64,000 bases of DNA from Liolophura sinensis (lineage: Eukaryota > Mollusca > Polyplacophora > Chitonida > Chitonidae): the NCBI RefSeq assembly GCF_032854445.1, contig NC_088300.1:63898984-63962983 (forward strand). Direction: 5' to 3'. Positions 43,766 through 56,239 of the stretch are shown here, in pieces (the stretch's first letter is position 1; the number at the start of each line of letters is the position of its first letter). A program made the position numbers and the translations under genes. Under the pieces are notes generated by a model that saw only the letters and a program-made list of their open reading frames with translations, searched no databases and was not told the DNA's origin.

Positions 43766-45865
43766 GTAAGTAAACACTTCAAGTCTTCTTTAACTGTCAT
43801 GTTAAGGTATAAAGTCAAAAATTATTTTTAAGTGCAATCATGCAACTGACACGCACGTAAGAAAATTTTGCTCAAGACCTGATCCGATTTACCTGCGGTA
43901 CATGTATATATGCACTGTTTTAATTGCAACATTGCCAAAGTTTTCGTTATGCCTGTTTGCTTTCATCACTGTGTCACAAGACGGCAACAGTTCTTATTAT
44001 TAAAATATGGTAAGGATGGAATTTATACGGTTAACAAATGAATACAGGGAATCTAGTTTGGTGAGAATATAGCATGCCTTCTCACTGTTGAGAAATGCAC
44101 ACAAGGACATTCGAGTTGGTGCTTCTTATTAAATCAGTTATACATTTATAAATCTTAAAATGTGGGGGTTTTCATGGACATTAAGATGTTTTTTAACAAT
44201 GTGTTGCGTGATTCAACAAAAACTCAAGACTAGTTATATTGGTATTATATTAAATTATTTCACTCAGTGCAGTGGGCTCCTTTGTAATTATCAAGTTTGC
44301 CATGAAATATTGCCGATGTGACGTTAAGCCATACTAATTCATTCATGTTTGCCATTTAAGCGTTTTTCAGAAGTTGATAAAACTGGTAGTACAAAATTCG
44401 GAGTTTCATGTTAAATTACGTTTTAAAACTTGAATTTCAGTAAAGAAATTAATTTGTACAGTAACACAGACAATAATTTTTAATCGGTATCGTAATACCA
44501 GAAAGAACCTCTCATTAGCTCATTTTGATGAGTTTATTACATTCAAATACCTGCTTTAGGGTTGGAAATTTTTCTGTCTTTGTGAATTTCTCTTCTTCTG
44601 TCAACCAAACTATAAAGAAAGTAGCACTCTGGCGATTTTTCTCTGCGCCTACCTAAACGATGTGTAAAGAAAACAACCAATTTCATGGTTCACTAGGCCT
44701 CAATAGTACTATCGTTTTTCGTTACAGAGAATACACCGTGTTCAAGGAAAAATCCTATGATATAGCCGATGCCTTGTTGTCGCTGAAGCATGCTGTAGTG
44801 CACCCTCAGTTTAGCGGCCCTCTCTCTCCTTTGTCACCTCCAATGCCTGCTCCTCATTTCAGTCCGCCGGGTTCGAATCCAGCCATGGGCCCGCAGGGAC
44901 CGCCGTCCTTCGCTTACGCCATGGGGCACCATCAGGCTCAGATGGTGCAGAATTCGTACACTTCGGGAAGCGGTCATTACCATCACCATCACCAGATACC
45001 TTCCCATCAACTCCAGTACACGGACCCCAGTCAGAGTCCTGCGAACCAGAACACACAAGGATCCATGTTCCCCTCCATGAGTGTGAATGTGTCCATGAGT
45101 ATGAACGTTGGTATGCCCCCAAACCAGTACCCAATGCCTAACCAGTGGACAGCGCAAGGCACGCCGGCGCCTTACCCCCACCACAGCGGTCCGGCCAGCC
45201 CCCTGCAGCACCAGTACAACGGGTACGGGTCACAGAACCACCCGTACCACGGTTACGGACCGTCCTATTCCTTCTCCTCGGAATTCCGCAATATCCCCGA
45301 GGGTAGGAATGTCTTCTACAAGAGTTGTGGGGAAGGATTCAAAGATAGTACCCGCTTCTCCGGACTTTCGGGTTTCAAGCGGACAAAAATATTCCCATGC
45401 CGTCAACCACCTGCATCGCCTTTGTCGGAAAATGGAAAAGTAAACTTATGCCAAATTTGCGGCAAAACGTACGCTCGACCTAGCACATTAAAAACTCACA
45501 TGAGAACGCATTCGGGAGAAAAACCGTACAAGTGTAGCACATGTAACAAGTCATTCTCACAGGCTGCCAATCTAACGGCTCACATTAGAACACACAGTGG
45601 TGAGAAACCGTTCCGCTGTCCGATCTGTGACCGTCGGTTTTCTCAGAGTTCGTCAGTGACCACTCACATGAGAACGCACTCTGGGGAGAGGCCGTACCGC
45701 TGCCGGATGTGCAAAAAGGCATTCTCGGACAGTTCCACTCTTACCAAGCATCTCCGAATCCACAGCGGTGAAAAACCGTACCAATGCAAACTTTGTCTCC
45801 TTCGATTTTCACAGTCCGGAAATCTCAACAGGCATATGCGCGTGCACGCCACGAATAATGTCTGA
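43572..45865 (+). CDS. gl: Glass-type five C2H2 zinc finger transcription factor, complete
   Basis: Exons 43572-43765 and 44728-45865 join in phase into 443 residues. The five fingers lie at residues 306-326, 334-354, 362-382, 390-410 and 418-438, each spaced 28 residues with TH/IHSGE(K/R)P(Y/F) linkers. Their helices ([40 protein letters not shown]) are those of Drosophila Glass. Outside the fingers it also shares YIPNNP near the N-terminus, SFSPCG at the exon 1 end, [11 protein letters not shown] and YSFSSEFR, which excludes a generic zinc-finger protein. Between them it is rich in Pro, Gln and His. Family knowledge: Glass is a nuclear DNA-binding activator required for photoreceptor differentiation in flies and is found in many animals with eyes. 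The protein stops five residues after the last finger, shorter than the fly C-terminal tail. Start: an ATG pair at 43572/43575; the first is chosen. Confidence 0.95.
43766..44727. other. Glass intron 1
   Basis: 962 bases, AT-rich, no repeat family recognised. Confidence 0.85.
44728..45865 (+). CDS. gl: Glass exon 2 with all five fingers
   Basis: Acceptor TTTTTCGTTACAG at 44727. The exon begins [20 protein letters not shown], runs through a Pro/His/Gln-rich linker and ends in the finger array; TGA at 45863-45865. The frame stays open upstream to an ATG at 44660, but that extension lies in the intron by splice signals and conservation. Confidence 0.93.
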
Positions 45866-46143
45866 GGCAGGATTGCTTATACCGCACCAATGACAACGGT
45901 GCCAAAGCCATTTGTCTCCAGTCAGTTGTTACCATATGATAATGCTGATGGATTATATTCACCATGTGGACAATATGCTGCGGTATCCAGGTGTCAAACC
46001 ATCGGACATATCAGTTAGTCTTAGTTCGCTTGGTTGCCTGCTTGACGTTAGATCGGACACCGGACAAAGTCGGACTCCCAATCTGAGAAAACTAAACTTT
46101 TGACACAATTATAGCCAAGATATTATTACGTTCCAATGCACCC

Positions 46144-46149
46144 ATTAAA
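46144..46149 (+). terminator. Possible Glass polyadenylation signal
   Basis: ATTAAA (variant signal) lies 279 bases after the stop codon. No canonical AATAAA occurs closer. Confidence 0.25.
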
Positions 46150-46630
46150 TGTCTGGCAATGCACTCTTGTAAAACTTTATCCGTTTTCGATCAGTGAATA
46201 TCCATAAGATATTAGCATTAATCACAGGATGGGATTCGTGAATATGACTATTATTATAAAGGCTATTGTTGTGCTAAATGATACATAACGCACCAAAATA
46301 TAGATAATATGTTTATATATGTATATATTGTGTATTAAAAGTGCACAAATAACACTGAGATTTTTGTTATCTAATTAAAACTTAAACAATTAAACAAGTA
46401 TTTTAAAAAAACAATAACAAAAAAAAATACAACAACAAAGAAATTCGCCGAACACTTAACACTTTGGTATTTTATATTTATTCGTCGCTACTATGAACAG
46501 CCACCATAAAGAATGTATTACACAAACAATTTCAGTGAACACCTTCTTAGATACGCCAAAATGAATACAATTATTAAGAGCCTGCCAAAATGTGGACCAA
46601 CATTTGGAGTTTCTCTCGTTTGAAAAACAC

Positions 46631-46851
46631 CAGGGGCCGATTCCACAAAGCCATTTCTGATTTAAGCCAGAATTTAAAATAAGATTTTGTACCTTATTTT
46701 GGGGTTACAGGTTAAAATTTTGAGCACCGCCTTAAATTTATCTTAAGACCAACCTGTCAAATTTTCAACTACCAGTACCAAATATTAAGCATTCTGACGA
46801 GGTCAATAATTCTGATTTAAGTCAGAAGTGGGTTTTTGGAATCGGTTCCAG
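46631..46851. mobile_element. MITE family D copy 2 (hAT-like ends)
   Basis: Left arm CAGGGGCCGATTCCACAAAG through TCTGATTTAAG pairs with the right arm (CTGATTTAAGTCAGAAGTGG through AATCGGTTCCAG) over about 45 bases. CAGGG-like ends suggest hAT; no 8-bp target duplication was visible. Confidence 0.7.
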
Positions 46852-46905
46852 TATAATTAGTTATCTCGCATAGCATATACATCGAAGACATATATACAAG
46901 GGTCT

Positions 46906-47000
46906 TGCTGGTCGGCGCGAATAAATGGGTTCTAACACAGCTTCCTGTGCCCTGGGGGATCATGTCGCAGGTTCAAATCTAGCCCCAGCTGTTTAAGCTG
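46906..47000 (+). mobile_element. tRNA-like SINE head fragment
   Basis: CGCAGGTTCAAATCTAGCCC is B-box-like and sits 60 bases after an A-box-like region. A related 3' piece (TGGTTTCCTCCATC, GGCGTTAAACCCCAAATAAA) follows at 47060-47230. The family is unclear. Confidence 0.4.
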
Positions 47001-50000
47001 TAACTGTAAATCAGAAAGCCTTTAAGGTACCATTATACTAGGCGAAGGAAATAGCTTCCTGTCTGGTTTCCTCCATCTATATAAAGTTGCTCGCATAGAC
47101 ATGCCATGTAAGTAAAACTGTTTGCAGTATACGGATCACCACGATATATGGCTGATAAACTGACAACGTGGCGATAAGCCGTATAATCTTTTACTTCAGA
47201 GGACGGCGTTAAACCCCAAATAAAATAAATATAAATGAACTCATGACACAAATATGATTCAGTATTGTTTGGTTGGTATATACAGAGACTTTATGGCGGA
47301 TTACTTGACTCATGCTTTAGTTTGATACAGACTGACGGACTGTTTCAGTGAATGGTTGTTAGGTGTTATATCTGTATGAGTTTTAATTTTTTTTCGGTGG
47401 GAATAATTGCATCTGTACATTAAACATACCGAAAACGGCCGCATATATGTGATGTATAAGGCTCGATCTCCGAAAACGTTGTGAATATTTTTTTTTATAC
47501 TGACATGTGACAGTCACGTGACACCGAATCATCAAATCAGTAGTTAGATCTAACATTTTATTTTTTCAAGTGCAACTTTCAAACAGCCCTGTAAAAGTTT
47601 GAGATCGAGTGATAAAGTATTGCATGCATAAAACAAACGTGTTTTGTCTCAGCGTGTGCTGTTTTGACTTGGTTGTGTAACGTTGGCACATGTAATGATT
47701 CGATTGCATTTCTCAGAACAAAACATGTTCTCTGTCACACCATATATGCTCCAAGCCTGCAAGCTCTCTAAGGCTTTCGGTTTTTTTCGGGCGCGTATCT
47801 AGCGTACAGCTTCGTGTATATACATTGTGTAGGTGAAAAAATAACGAAATTTAGTAAATAGGGGCGTTTACAGCCGTGTGTTGTAACCATAATTTAATGG
47901 GTTTATTTGAAGCATTATCGAACAAAAAAATATGATAACTTCAGTTTTAATTACGAAAAAAGAAACAAAAAGACAAACAAATTGAAAACTACAAAGCCCA
48001 TGCAGTCATTTTTTTTCCTACAAATTTTCCGGAGTATATTACGTTTTACCTTTGATTGTGTTTGGACAGTGTTAGATAGTAAGGGGTGCGACAATGGGGG
48101 ACAAGTGAGAAATGCAGGGGGTGGGGATTGTGGTTGACAGTTAGGGCGGATTGGTCAGCCCATTCAGACCGCTACACAGTGTTATAAGTCTAACCACGCT
48201 GCACCCTAACCCTAACGGTGTCTCTTGTCGTCCACACCAACGTATATCACTGACGGATCCGAGAAAAACGCCGGCTATTTATCCGTAATTTATGACATAG
48301 GGCAGTGTCTGATAGCTGTTTTATCTCGCCTAAGATCAGAACAAACTCTTTATACAGCAAGACTGGTCACTGGCAAAATGCACTTCATTGTGATGGACAA
48401 TAGCTTGCGAGCAGGGACAGCGCTGAAATCACATCTCAGAACGATGCGGCAGGTCATTCGGGAGAAACAGCACTATTCAGCTTTGTGTTGGAAGATAATG
48501 TTAAGAGCATGGGAGCCTCAAATTAAGTCTTTTTGGTTTCTTTTTTCCTGACCCTTCCCGAAGGGCTGAGGGTGACGGCGTTACGGTCGTCGCGTGGCGG
48601 TGATGAGCCGGTGTGTTGACCCTCCCCGACACGCGCATTGCGCCCAGGGCCACCAGTATAAACGTGTCAGGCCTATTCTACCTCTTCACCTGACTTCTAA
48701 ATTCTTGTTTTCTTCACTGTTTTCCTCTCTCCAATTTAATTCCCTTCTTTCTTTCCTTTGCCGTTATGCATTTGATCTTAGCTGCGCAATCGCCGGCCGC
48801 TTGAAGGGGATGTTGGTGGTGAATTGACAGCCTCGTCGCCCCTCGCTGACTCTGTACCCGACTCTACACGGTCTCCCCTTCTCTCTGTACATGCCCAGCC
48901 CAACCCCGACCATCCCATATACCCGCATCCCCGTGAACAGATTAAAAGCCTTTCCCAATTTACCGGCGAAAACATTTATCAACAAAGAAATATCATTTGT
49001 AAGCTTTAATAATTATCTCGTCGAAGAATGATGGGCCTGATCGAGTTTGTTGTTGACGTCCTCCCGCCACACACACATACGCTGTATACATACGTACATT
49101 ACTGCGGTAAGGGCGTATGCATGAACTGCCTGAGTGACAAGGGGCTCTTCTCAGAATTATACATAGAAACAGGTCCGTAATTAACAGTGTAGCCCACGCA
49201 AATAACAAACACGCTTGTCAGCATGTGATCACAGTTTGCAACAAGCAGACACTTAACGAATCTAATTATTTCAATTATAAATCTCAAGGGTGTGTTTTGT
49301 ATTGTTTTGGCCTTGTTATAAACCTCAACTCATCTGTGTATGTATTTTGGATATTTTTTTCACGTAGCCTTGACTAAATAACAAATAAAAAAAAAACAAA
49401 TATTAAATAAACCTTTTTTGAAATGTTAAACCGCTCTGAACAATCCGTATAAGACTTTCAGACTTATCATGCTAACCATGAAACATTGTAAGAATGGTAC
49501 TGGAAATGCCTTGGTTATTACCAAAGAGAAAGCTTCGTCTATTGCAAATCCTGACTTTAATTTGTATCAAGGCCATATAGCCATTATCAAAGTCTTAACA
49601 TATTTGAGTATGTATACCGCGTAAAACACAAATCAAGTAAAATGTGTAAAATTAAAAACAAAACACTTTTTTCAGCGTGGTCCGACTGGCAGATATTCCT
49701 GAATAAGGAAAGTCACCTTATCTATCGTGAGTAGTTACTTCCGTTTCCACATTAATTCCTTACACGCCGATCGACAGACGGCACGTATAAATGAATTCTG
49801 TAAAACAGCGTAAAACCACCAATCGAACAAATAATGTAATGAAAATATGTTTAAAGCTTTAATAAATTCTTATAGAATAAAATTCGATGGTGAATAAGTT
49901 GCTCGTTTGTTCTTGTTTTCTTGGAGTAAAGGCCTACAGCTTTTTAAAATTTGACCACATACAGGCCCTAAAACAAAGTAAAACATCAATTACATGTTAA

Positions 50001-51545
50001 CTATAATATGCATTCTTCTAATGATTAATATTTATTAATTTAATGTATTTATAGGTGGTAAGTGTGCGTATACGTATATATACGGTTATATGAAAGACCC
50101 AAAATGGCCTACTATAGTGTTTCACACACTTCTCAGAGGAGTTTTCATTAAAGTTTTTATTTATGAAATTATTTCAGTATATTTTGGGATCATATACACC
50201 CCACGTGTTGCCATTTTGGGACCATGGTATACTATATTTATCATCACATGGCGTTAATACTTTGATGGATATGTAACTATGCAGTTATTGGTATGCACGA
50301 TCTTGTCTATTCCGGAGGCAAACACCATTAACGGTATGTGTGTTTCCTTTTAAAACATGTTAATTTTTGGCCACTTATTCCTTTTGCGGGAAAGTGCCAT
50401 CGATGAATACATTCAACGAATTTTAAAAATAATGAGATTTCTCATAAACCCAAATGTGGACTCCACATATATACAACGCTCTTTACATTATGCATCACTC
50501 GGATCCGCATGCTTCACCTCAATACACATTCAAATACTTTCTCAATTCTTTTAATATGTTTTTCACTTTAATTTATTTTTTTCCTGCACAAGCATTGGTG
50601 TTGTTTATTCTCATACCTAGCACCAAAAGCATCTGCGCTGTATTATCCGATTAAAAGACTGAATTAGAAACAAAGTAGTTCATATTGTCAGAATGCATGC
50701 ATATATGTAGGCTATTTAGAAGCCTACATATGTATATGGATATATAATTTAAATTTATATGGTGTTAAAGAAAAACATATTTTTTTAAAACAGTTACACA
50801 AGAATTTTCTCATCGAATATTTAAGTATAACATCCAATTTCAATGATTTTCGTGCATGACTTAATGAGACCAAATAAAGATTTTCCCCCAACTTCTTATA
50901 TGCGATAATAGAGGTCTAATAGCTAGCCATTTTATTCATATAGCCAATAAAGATCGTTCTAAAATAGAAATGTACCTACTGCCTCCTTTGAGATTACATC
51001 TCTAGTATACCTGAGCGCCATGCTTCTTACAACAGGGCGGTCGAAAGCGAGGCTTGTGAATTACGTCATCTGAGATTACTACTTGCGCCTTATGTAAACA
51101 ACTGCACGTGGTGGCGAACGTACCGAACTGTTGAGCAGTGCGCTATTTACAGGCGTTTGTGGGTATTATTATCATCCCCGTCCGTGCTCAAGCTGAGTCT
51201 TAGCAATTTAAATAAATCTACACACTTACCATTTGATTTTGCGTAACAGAATTCTGAGGGGATACAACAATAGTTATCGTGGGTTCGTCTCTGTCTTCTC
51301 GACGCTGAATGACCAGAGCTTTGCCTTCTACTGTATGGAAAATTTTTGAAATTTGTAAGGATCAATGAATCTGAGGGACCATTTTTTGTATAAATAGTAA
51401 GATGCACTTGGACCATTTTAAATATGTTTCCACAAATCGGCGAAAAAAAGGCATTTTAAAAACAATTTTCTCTTCATTTTTACTAATACGAAAGTTAGAT
51501 AAAATCAGCAAGTATTTTCGAAATCAGTCGTTTTGTCAGCTTTAC

Positions 51546-51548
<3 letters not shown>

Positions 51549-51604
<56 letters not shown>
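51549..51604. repeat. (AT)n microsatellite
   Basis: About 28 AT pairs. Tyr-Ile repeat frames on both strands come from it. Confidence 0.95.
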
Positions 51605-51609
<5 letters not shown>

Positions 51610-51899
51610 AATTTTGGGGGAAGGCAAGACAAAATCCGGGATCCTGTCCTCACGCAGTTGTAGACGTATAAGCAGATCATGCATTTTGCAGACATACAGG
51701 AAACAGGATATTGCTCAAAAAAGTGGCGAACACAATTAACACCTGCATGCAACCAAGAAGTATCTCGTGTGCCTGAAACAACGAGGAGATTTGTGTGGTG
51801 AGAATTACAATCCCCATGTCCGTTATTGGTAATAAGTTGGGATTTACGAGGATGCTAATTACCTGATTTACACGGCCTCTGATTATATACTCGGTGATT

Positions 51900-52130
51900 G
51901 CGAAGTGATATACGGTACTGGGAGATTTAAATGCGGGAGAAGATGTCTGCCTTAATACCAGGTTACACGGAGTACGACGGCCAGGGAAACAGCCGATGTG
52001 GCGCGTGTCACGCGCTCCTTTCGCGCTCTTCCCTTAGCAACGCTCTTTATTCCCACACCAATGTGCACTACCCCTTTCCAAGCCCCCTAACTAAATTACA
52101 CGCTGGCCGTTCGTAGGAAGTGGTCAGCCT
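51900..52130. promoter_or_regulatory. Candidate cis-regulatory island
   Basis: A GC-richer patch with CGCGTGTCACGCGCTCC, preceded by a TAATTACC site. The short ATG frame at 51931 (61 codons) shows no domain. Confidence 0.15.
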
Positions 52131-53439
52131 TTGTCGTCCGATTGGGAAATAATAAGCTGACAAAACTTGCCCGTCCTCCGTGCGTTTCCGATCGCCACTG
52201 TATGACTGGTAAGTGACAGAAAAATTGGTCTTCAACTCCCTGCATGAGTGATGCAGAGGTGAGGGTCAAACTCATACACTAATCTCACACTACAAGACGA
52301 CCAAGATCACCGACTACAGCCGTATACCATAACTAGATTAAGACTACACACCAGTGTCGCACCATACGACAACCAAGATCACCTGTACTTCAGGCGCAAA
52401 GGACAACTCGATTAAGTTTATACATTGGTGTGTATGTACTGTAACTACTGAAGCTGTTGAGAAAAAATTTGATCTTTCCACGCATCAAGAAATTAAATAC
52501 GAAACAATAATACATACACACATATCACTAAGAATTGTGGTTAATTATTTTTACACGATTAGGCCTATAAGGTAACCTGAAGAGACGTTCTCAGAATGAT
52601 ATTTCTTCTTAGTCAGCTCAGGCTATAAATAACTGTTGATTTTTCCGTGTCATATTTGTTCATATAAAGTTGCCTATATGATGGTGCATGCCAGATACTA
52701 ACAATGGTGCAAGTTAAATATAATACGTGATAAGTTATGTTATTTTTAAGCACTGAAAAGATATGTACAGGTGTATTGCGTATAAATGGAGCCGTATACA
52801 GGTAATTATGTAATGAATCAACTTCCAAGCATTTGGTGAGCCAGGGGGCAAGCGGAGTACATCTATATACGAAGCAGTACATTGGTTATGACTTTACGCA
52901 AAGGCTGTGATCTCAGAAATTAAATACATACATTTATCAGATATATAAAACATATTAAGATATTGTGTTCAAACTATTTTTCTTGTTGTTTTCCAATTTT
53001 AACTGATTTTAGTTTGTTTCGTTTTTGTTTAAGCCGGCTGTAATTAGTCGTCTTGTTTCCTTGTTAATTGTTCTGATTTTGAAAGTTGTCATTCTTACAC
53101 GCCCAAAGCCTGCATTTACTGTTTCCTTGTTTTACAATATAGCATGTTCTGAAATACTTTCATTGTAGTATTAGACCGTATAGCTAATCACTCAGTCATG
53201 AATTCTCAGCATCTTTGAGTAGGGTATTGAAGTGTACCGGCTATCTTAACATGGCCATTCACCTTCCTCCGTAGAGAATTGGTTTAATTGTACCAACAAC
53301 AGAAGAAAACTAAACAAACACTATGGTGAGGCGGTAGCGAGGATGTGTTTTTGCAACGAATTAATCACTTAGGCTAAAGTCTTTGAAGACATCGCGGTTT
53401 GTCTTTGATTTGGGCTCATCACAAGCCATATAGTCTTCC

Positions 53440-53600
53440 TCTAATCGGTAGCAATAAGCGCTATTGCGCACGCAGGCTGCTTTGTGATAATTGGCTTATA
53501 CACGTAATTAGCCCGCTGCGCTAGACGTACAAACACGGCGGATTATATAACGGCACACCGCGTGCATGTTGGGAGACAGTGTTTGTTTAGTTTGATCCAT
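53440..53600. promoter_or_regulatory. Candidate cis-regulatory island
   Basis: It contains GATAATTGGCTTATACACGT, GTAATTAGCCC and a near-palindrome GCAATAAGCGCTATTGC. Clustered homeodomain-like sites are suggestive only. Confidence 0.2.
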
Positions 53601-53839
53601 TTATTTGACCCCTTCGCGATATACCTAGTTTTATCTTAAGTCGCTAGGAATATTAATGGGGATACTTACCTAAGATTATTTGAATACTATATACGCTAAC
53701 ACATTTAACCGTATATTCATGAATTTATAATTGTTAATTAAAGTAAAACTTCTTCATTTTTCGGCCTTTGGTACTGATTGAAAATCGACTTTTTATTTAT
53801 AGAATATGTGGGTTATATTTAACCGAGCAATCTGCTACA

Positions 53840-53915
53840 AAAACAGAATACATTCTGGCATCATCAGATAACAGACTTTCTGTTAAATTTAACAGATTAT
53901 TTTTTTTTTAAACTA
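53840..53915. mobile_element. MITE family C, one-ended fragment
   Basis: ACATTCTGGCATCATCAGAT, AACAGACTTTCTGTTAAATT and AACAGATTATTTTTTTTTAA match one terminal arm of family C; the other arm was not found. Confidence 0.55.
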
Positions 53916-54868
53916 CACAGTGTATACACGCAAGATACACATTAATACTCCTGTGCATTGTTTTTTTTTTTTACAATTAATGCGTGGCTGTGGTACACAT
54001 CGTTTTTTTTTTACAATTGCGTTTAAAGAGTATTTGAAATCTGTGATATAGCCTAATTCTTACAACGTACGTTGGATTTCTCAGGAACAGTGATCGAAAC
54101 AAACTGGTCAGAAGTAGGCGACTTGGATTTGAACACCCGCTGAAAGCTCATCACATAATTATAAGGCAATTGAAAGGAATATACGCGAGAACAGAGACAC
54201 TAAACACGATCAGTTCAATGTCGAAATGGTAACAATAGCAGACAATAGTGAAAGATGAGGAGCTGACACTTGAATGCCTTGTGAGGAGTCTTTAATTCCA
54301 GTGGATGGTCAGGTGATGTCCCTGTAGACAGGTGACAACAAGGTAACTATCTTGTCTCAACCGCATAGGGTCGATATGCTGTCCTTACCTCCACTCCCCT
54401 CGAGCGTTGTCATATACTGACGCGATGCTCTTTTCTCCGTTCATCTACTTAGCCAAGCCTGTGTAGGCTACCGTTGGGCGGCTGTCAAAGGCTGATTATA
54501 GCTTATGATTCTATAATTTTCTAGTAAACAATTACACACGCGCACACCTCAACGTTGACCGCTCACGTGTTCCAGATGACCACTTAAACAAGGTAACCGC
54601 AGGTAATTTACCCCCCAAAAGCAACTAAATATCTTAATATTACGACAGGAAGTTTGTGGCATGAGGCGAAGTTGACGATCGTGAGAATGGTACACACACT
54701 TAGGCGTACACGTGGGGCGATACGAATCAGATTTGCTGCTATAGAAATGGAATGGCCAGCACGCAGTACGCCAGTATACGCGTTAGGGCCAAACATTATA
54801 TTGTGTGCCTCCCAGATCAGCCTTTTATTACAGGCATCTGCTACCTGTAGAAAAAAATATTCTTATTC

Positions 54869-54883
54869 CCCCCCCCCCCCCCC
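54869..54883. repeat. C-tract
   Basis: A run of about 15 C. Confidence 0.9.
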
Positions 54884-54998
54884 AACAAATATAGTTTTTA
54901 AATTAAAATAACCAGTATCTGTTATCAACGCCATTTATATTTGTTTCAGAAAAGACGGTCTATTAGTTGTTCACAACATTTCGTAAACAAAGTACTAA

Positions 54999-55229
54999 TA
55001 AGTATTTATTTATTTATTTGATTGGTGTTCAAGAATATTTCACTTACATGACAGCTGTCAGCATTATGGTGGGAGGAAAGCGGGCAGAGCCCGGAAGAAA
55101 CCCACAACCATCCGCAATTGACCGACAGACCTTCTCACGTACGGCCGGAGAGGAAGCCAGCATGAGTTGGACTTGAACTCACAGCGCTAGTGCGCTAGTG
55201 CGCTAACCAACTAAGCCACGGAGGCCCCC
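54999..55229 (-). mobile_element. SINE-1 near full-length, reversed, perfect 13-bp target duplication
   Basis: TACTAATAAGTAT at 54993-55005 and again at 55230-55242 brackets a reversed SINE-1 that runs from the TATTTATTTATTT tail to the head complement CTAAGCCACGGAGGCCCC. The B box is present in reverse (TTGAACTCAC). Confidence 0.95.
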
Positions 55230-55241
55230 TACTAATAAGTA

Positions 55242-55364
55242 TGGGAGCCGGATAAGATGTCAGTATAGTACCATCGCTTCGGGCCATCGGGCAATCGTGC
55301 TATCGCTTTGTGCTATCCCCGAGTGATGGAATGACGGTACGATGATGGCCTTCTCCGGCTTCCA
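55242..55364. mobile_element. Mariner-like MITE family E (TGGGAGCCGGA ends, TA target)
   Basis: TA|TGGGAGCCGGATAAGATG at the left pairs with the right end GGCCTTCTCCGGCTTCCA|TA. At 123 bp it has no coding capacity. The interior includes CATCGGGCAATCGTGCTATC. Confidence 0.75.
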
Positions 55365-55549
55365 TAATAAGGTGTTTCAGCATGTAAAGAAGATTCTAAT
55401 AGTATATATAAGGAATGGACGTCCACACTGCCTCTGTAGTGACGTTTTATAACCATTTTTGGTGTACATTTTTAAGTTTGTCAGATTAAGGAATATTACT
55501 TAAGGGATGTTAATTTTATTGTCCGATTATTTAAGTTAATCTGGTTCTG

Positions 55550-55975
55550 ATTGTCAGTGAAGGTTGGACAATATACAGAGAGTATATATATGTTCCAAAT
55601 AGTAGTCGAAGCTGGACGACCGAAACTTTATGTTTCCATGCTATGTCAGTAGTGGTTGGACAATGGAGAATATTTATATGTTCTCAATGTTAGCCAAGGC
55701 AATATGAACAATGGATAGGATATGCAATAATATTTGTCAAAGCTGGACAAGGGGAAGTGTAAAATAATGTCAAGTAGTGTTATTCAATTTAAGTTTGTAG
55801 AATTAATTATATCCATATGTACATGTATGTTCTCAACTTTAGCCAAAGCCATATGGACAATGGAAAGTGTATAAAATTATGCTCCAAACATTAGTCAAAC
55901 CAGGACAATGGAAAGTGTATGTCGTCAAGTAGTATTAGTTAAGGTTGGACAATAGAGGGTATCCATGTTGTCAAT
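55550..55975. repeat. Decayed flank of the 39-bp minisatellite
   Basis: Loose copies of the unit recur (GAAGGTTGGACAATATACAG, GTGGTTGGACAATGGAGAAT, GTTAAGGTTGGACAATAGAG) with insertions between them. Confidence 0.65.
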
Positions 55976-56235
55976 GTCAGTCAAGGTTGGACATTGGAGA
56001 GTATTTATGTGTATGTCAGTCAAGGTTGGACATTGGAGAGTATTTATGTATATGTCAGTCAAGGTTGGACATTGGAGAGTATTTATGTTTATGTCAGTCA
56101 AGGTTGGACATTGGAGAGTATTTATGTATATGTCAGTCAAGGTTGGACAATGGAGAGTATTTATGTATATGTCAGTCAAGGTTGGACATTGGAGAGTATT
56201 TATGTATATGTCAGTCAAGGTTGGACAATGGGAAT
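55976..56235 (+). repeat. 39-bp minisatellite, seven units
   Basis: GTCAGTCAAGGTTGGACATT recurs at 55976, 56015, 56054, 56093, 56132, 56171 and 56210, exactly 39 bp apart. The length is a multiple of three and lacks stops, so frames stay open on both strands; they are not genes. Confidence 0.95.
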
Positions 56236-56239
56236 TTAT

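Larger units (their letters stand above)
45866..54990. other. Gene-poor stretch after Glass
   Basis: It contains MITE D2, SINE remnants near 46.9-47.2 kb, an AT microsatellite and GC-richer patches at 48541-48800, 51900-52130 and 53440-53600. The + frame at 48225-48551 (108 codons) starts only with TTG, shows no domain and is not called a gene. The stretches 47240-48150, 49300-51500 and 52140-53400 show nothing recognisable. Confidence 0.55.

Noticed and set aside
44660-44727. Start of Glass at the ATG 44660
   Set aside because: This would drop the conserved first exon. A good acceptor at 44727 and in-phase joining to 43765 show these bases are intronic.
44870-44885. GGGTTCGAATCCAGCC, a tRNA B-box look-alike
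   Set aside because: It lies within the Glass coding sequence and lacks a tRNA fold around it.
44834-45443. Long frames overlapping Glass in other frames
   Set aside because: Shadows of the Glass coding exon; the Glass frame carries the conserved motifs.
48200-48215. CCCTAACCCTAAC as telomere repeat
   Set aside because: Only two units of CCCTAA; too short to mean anything.
48225-48551. 108-codon + frame as a gene
   Set aside because: It begins only at TTG, shows no recognisable motif and lacks splice support.
51495-51752. Tyr-Ile repeat proteins
   Set aside because: Translation of the (AT)n microsatellite.
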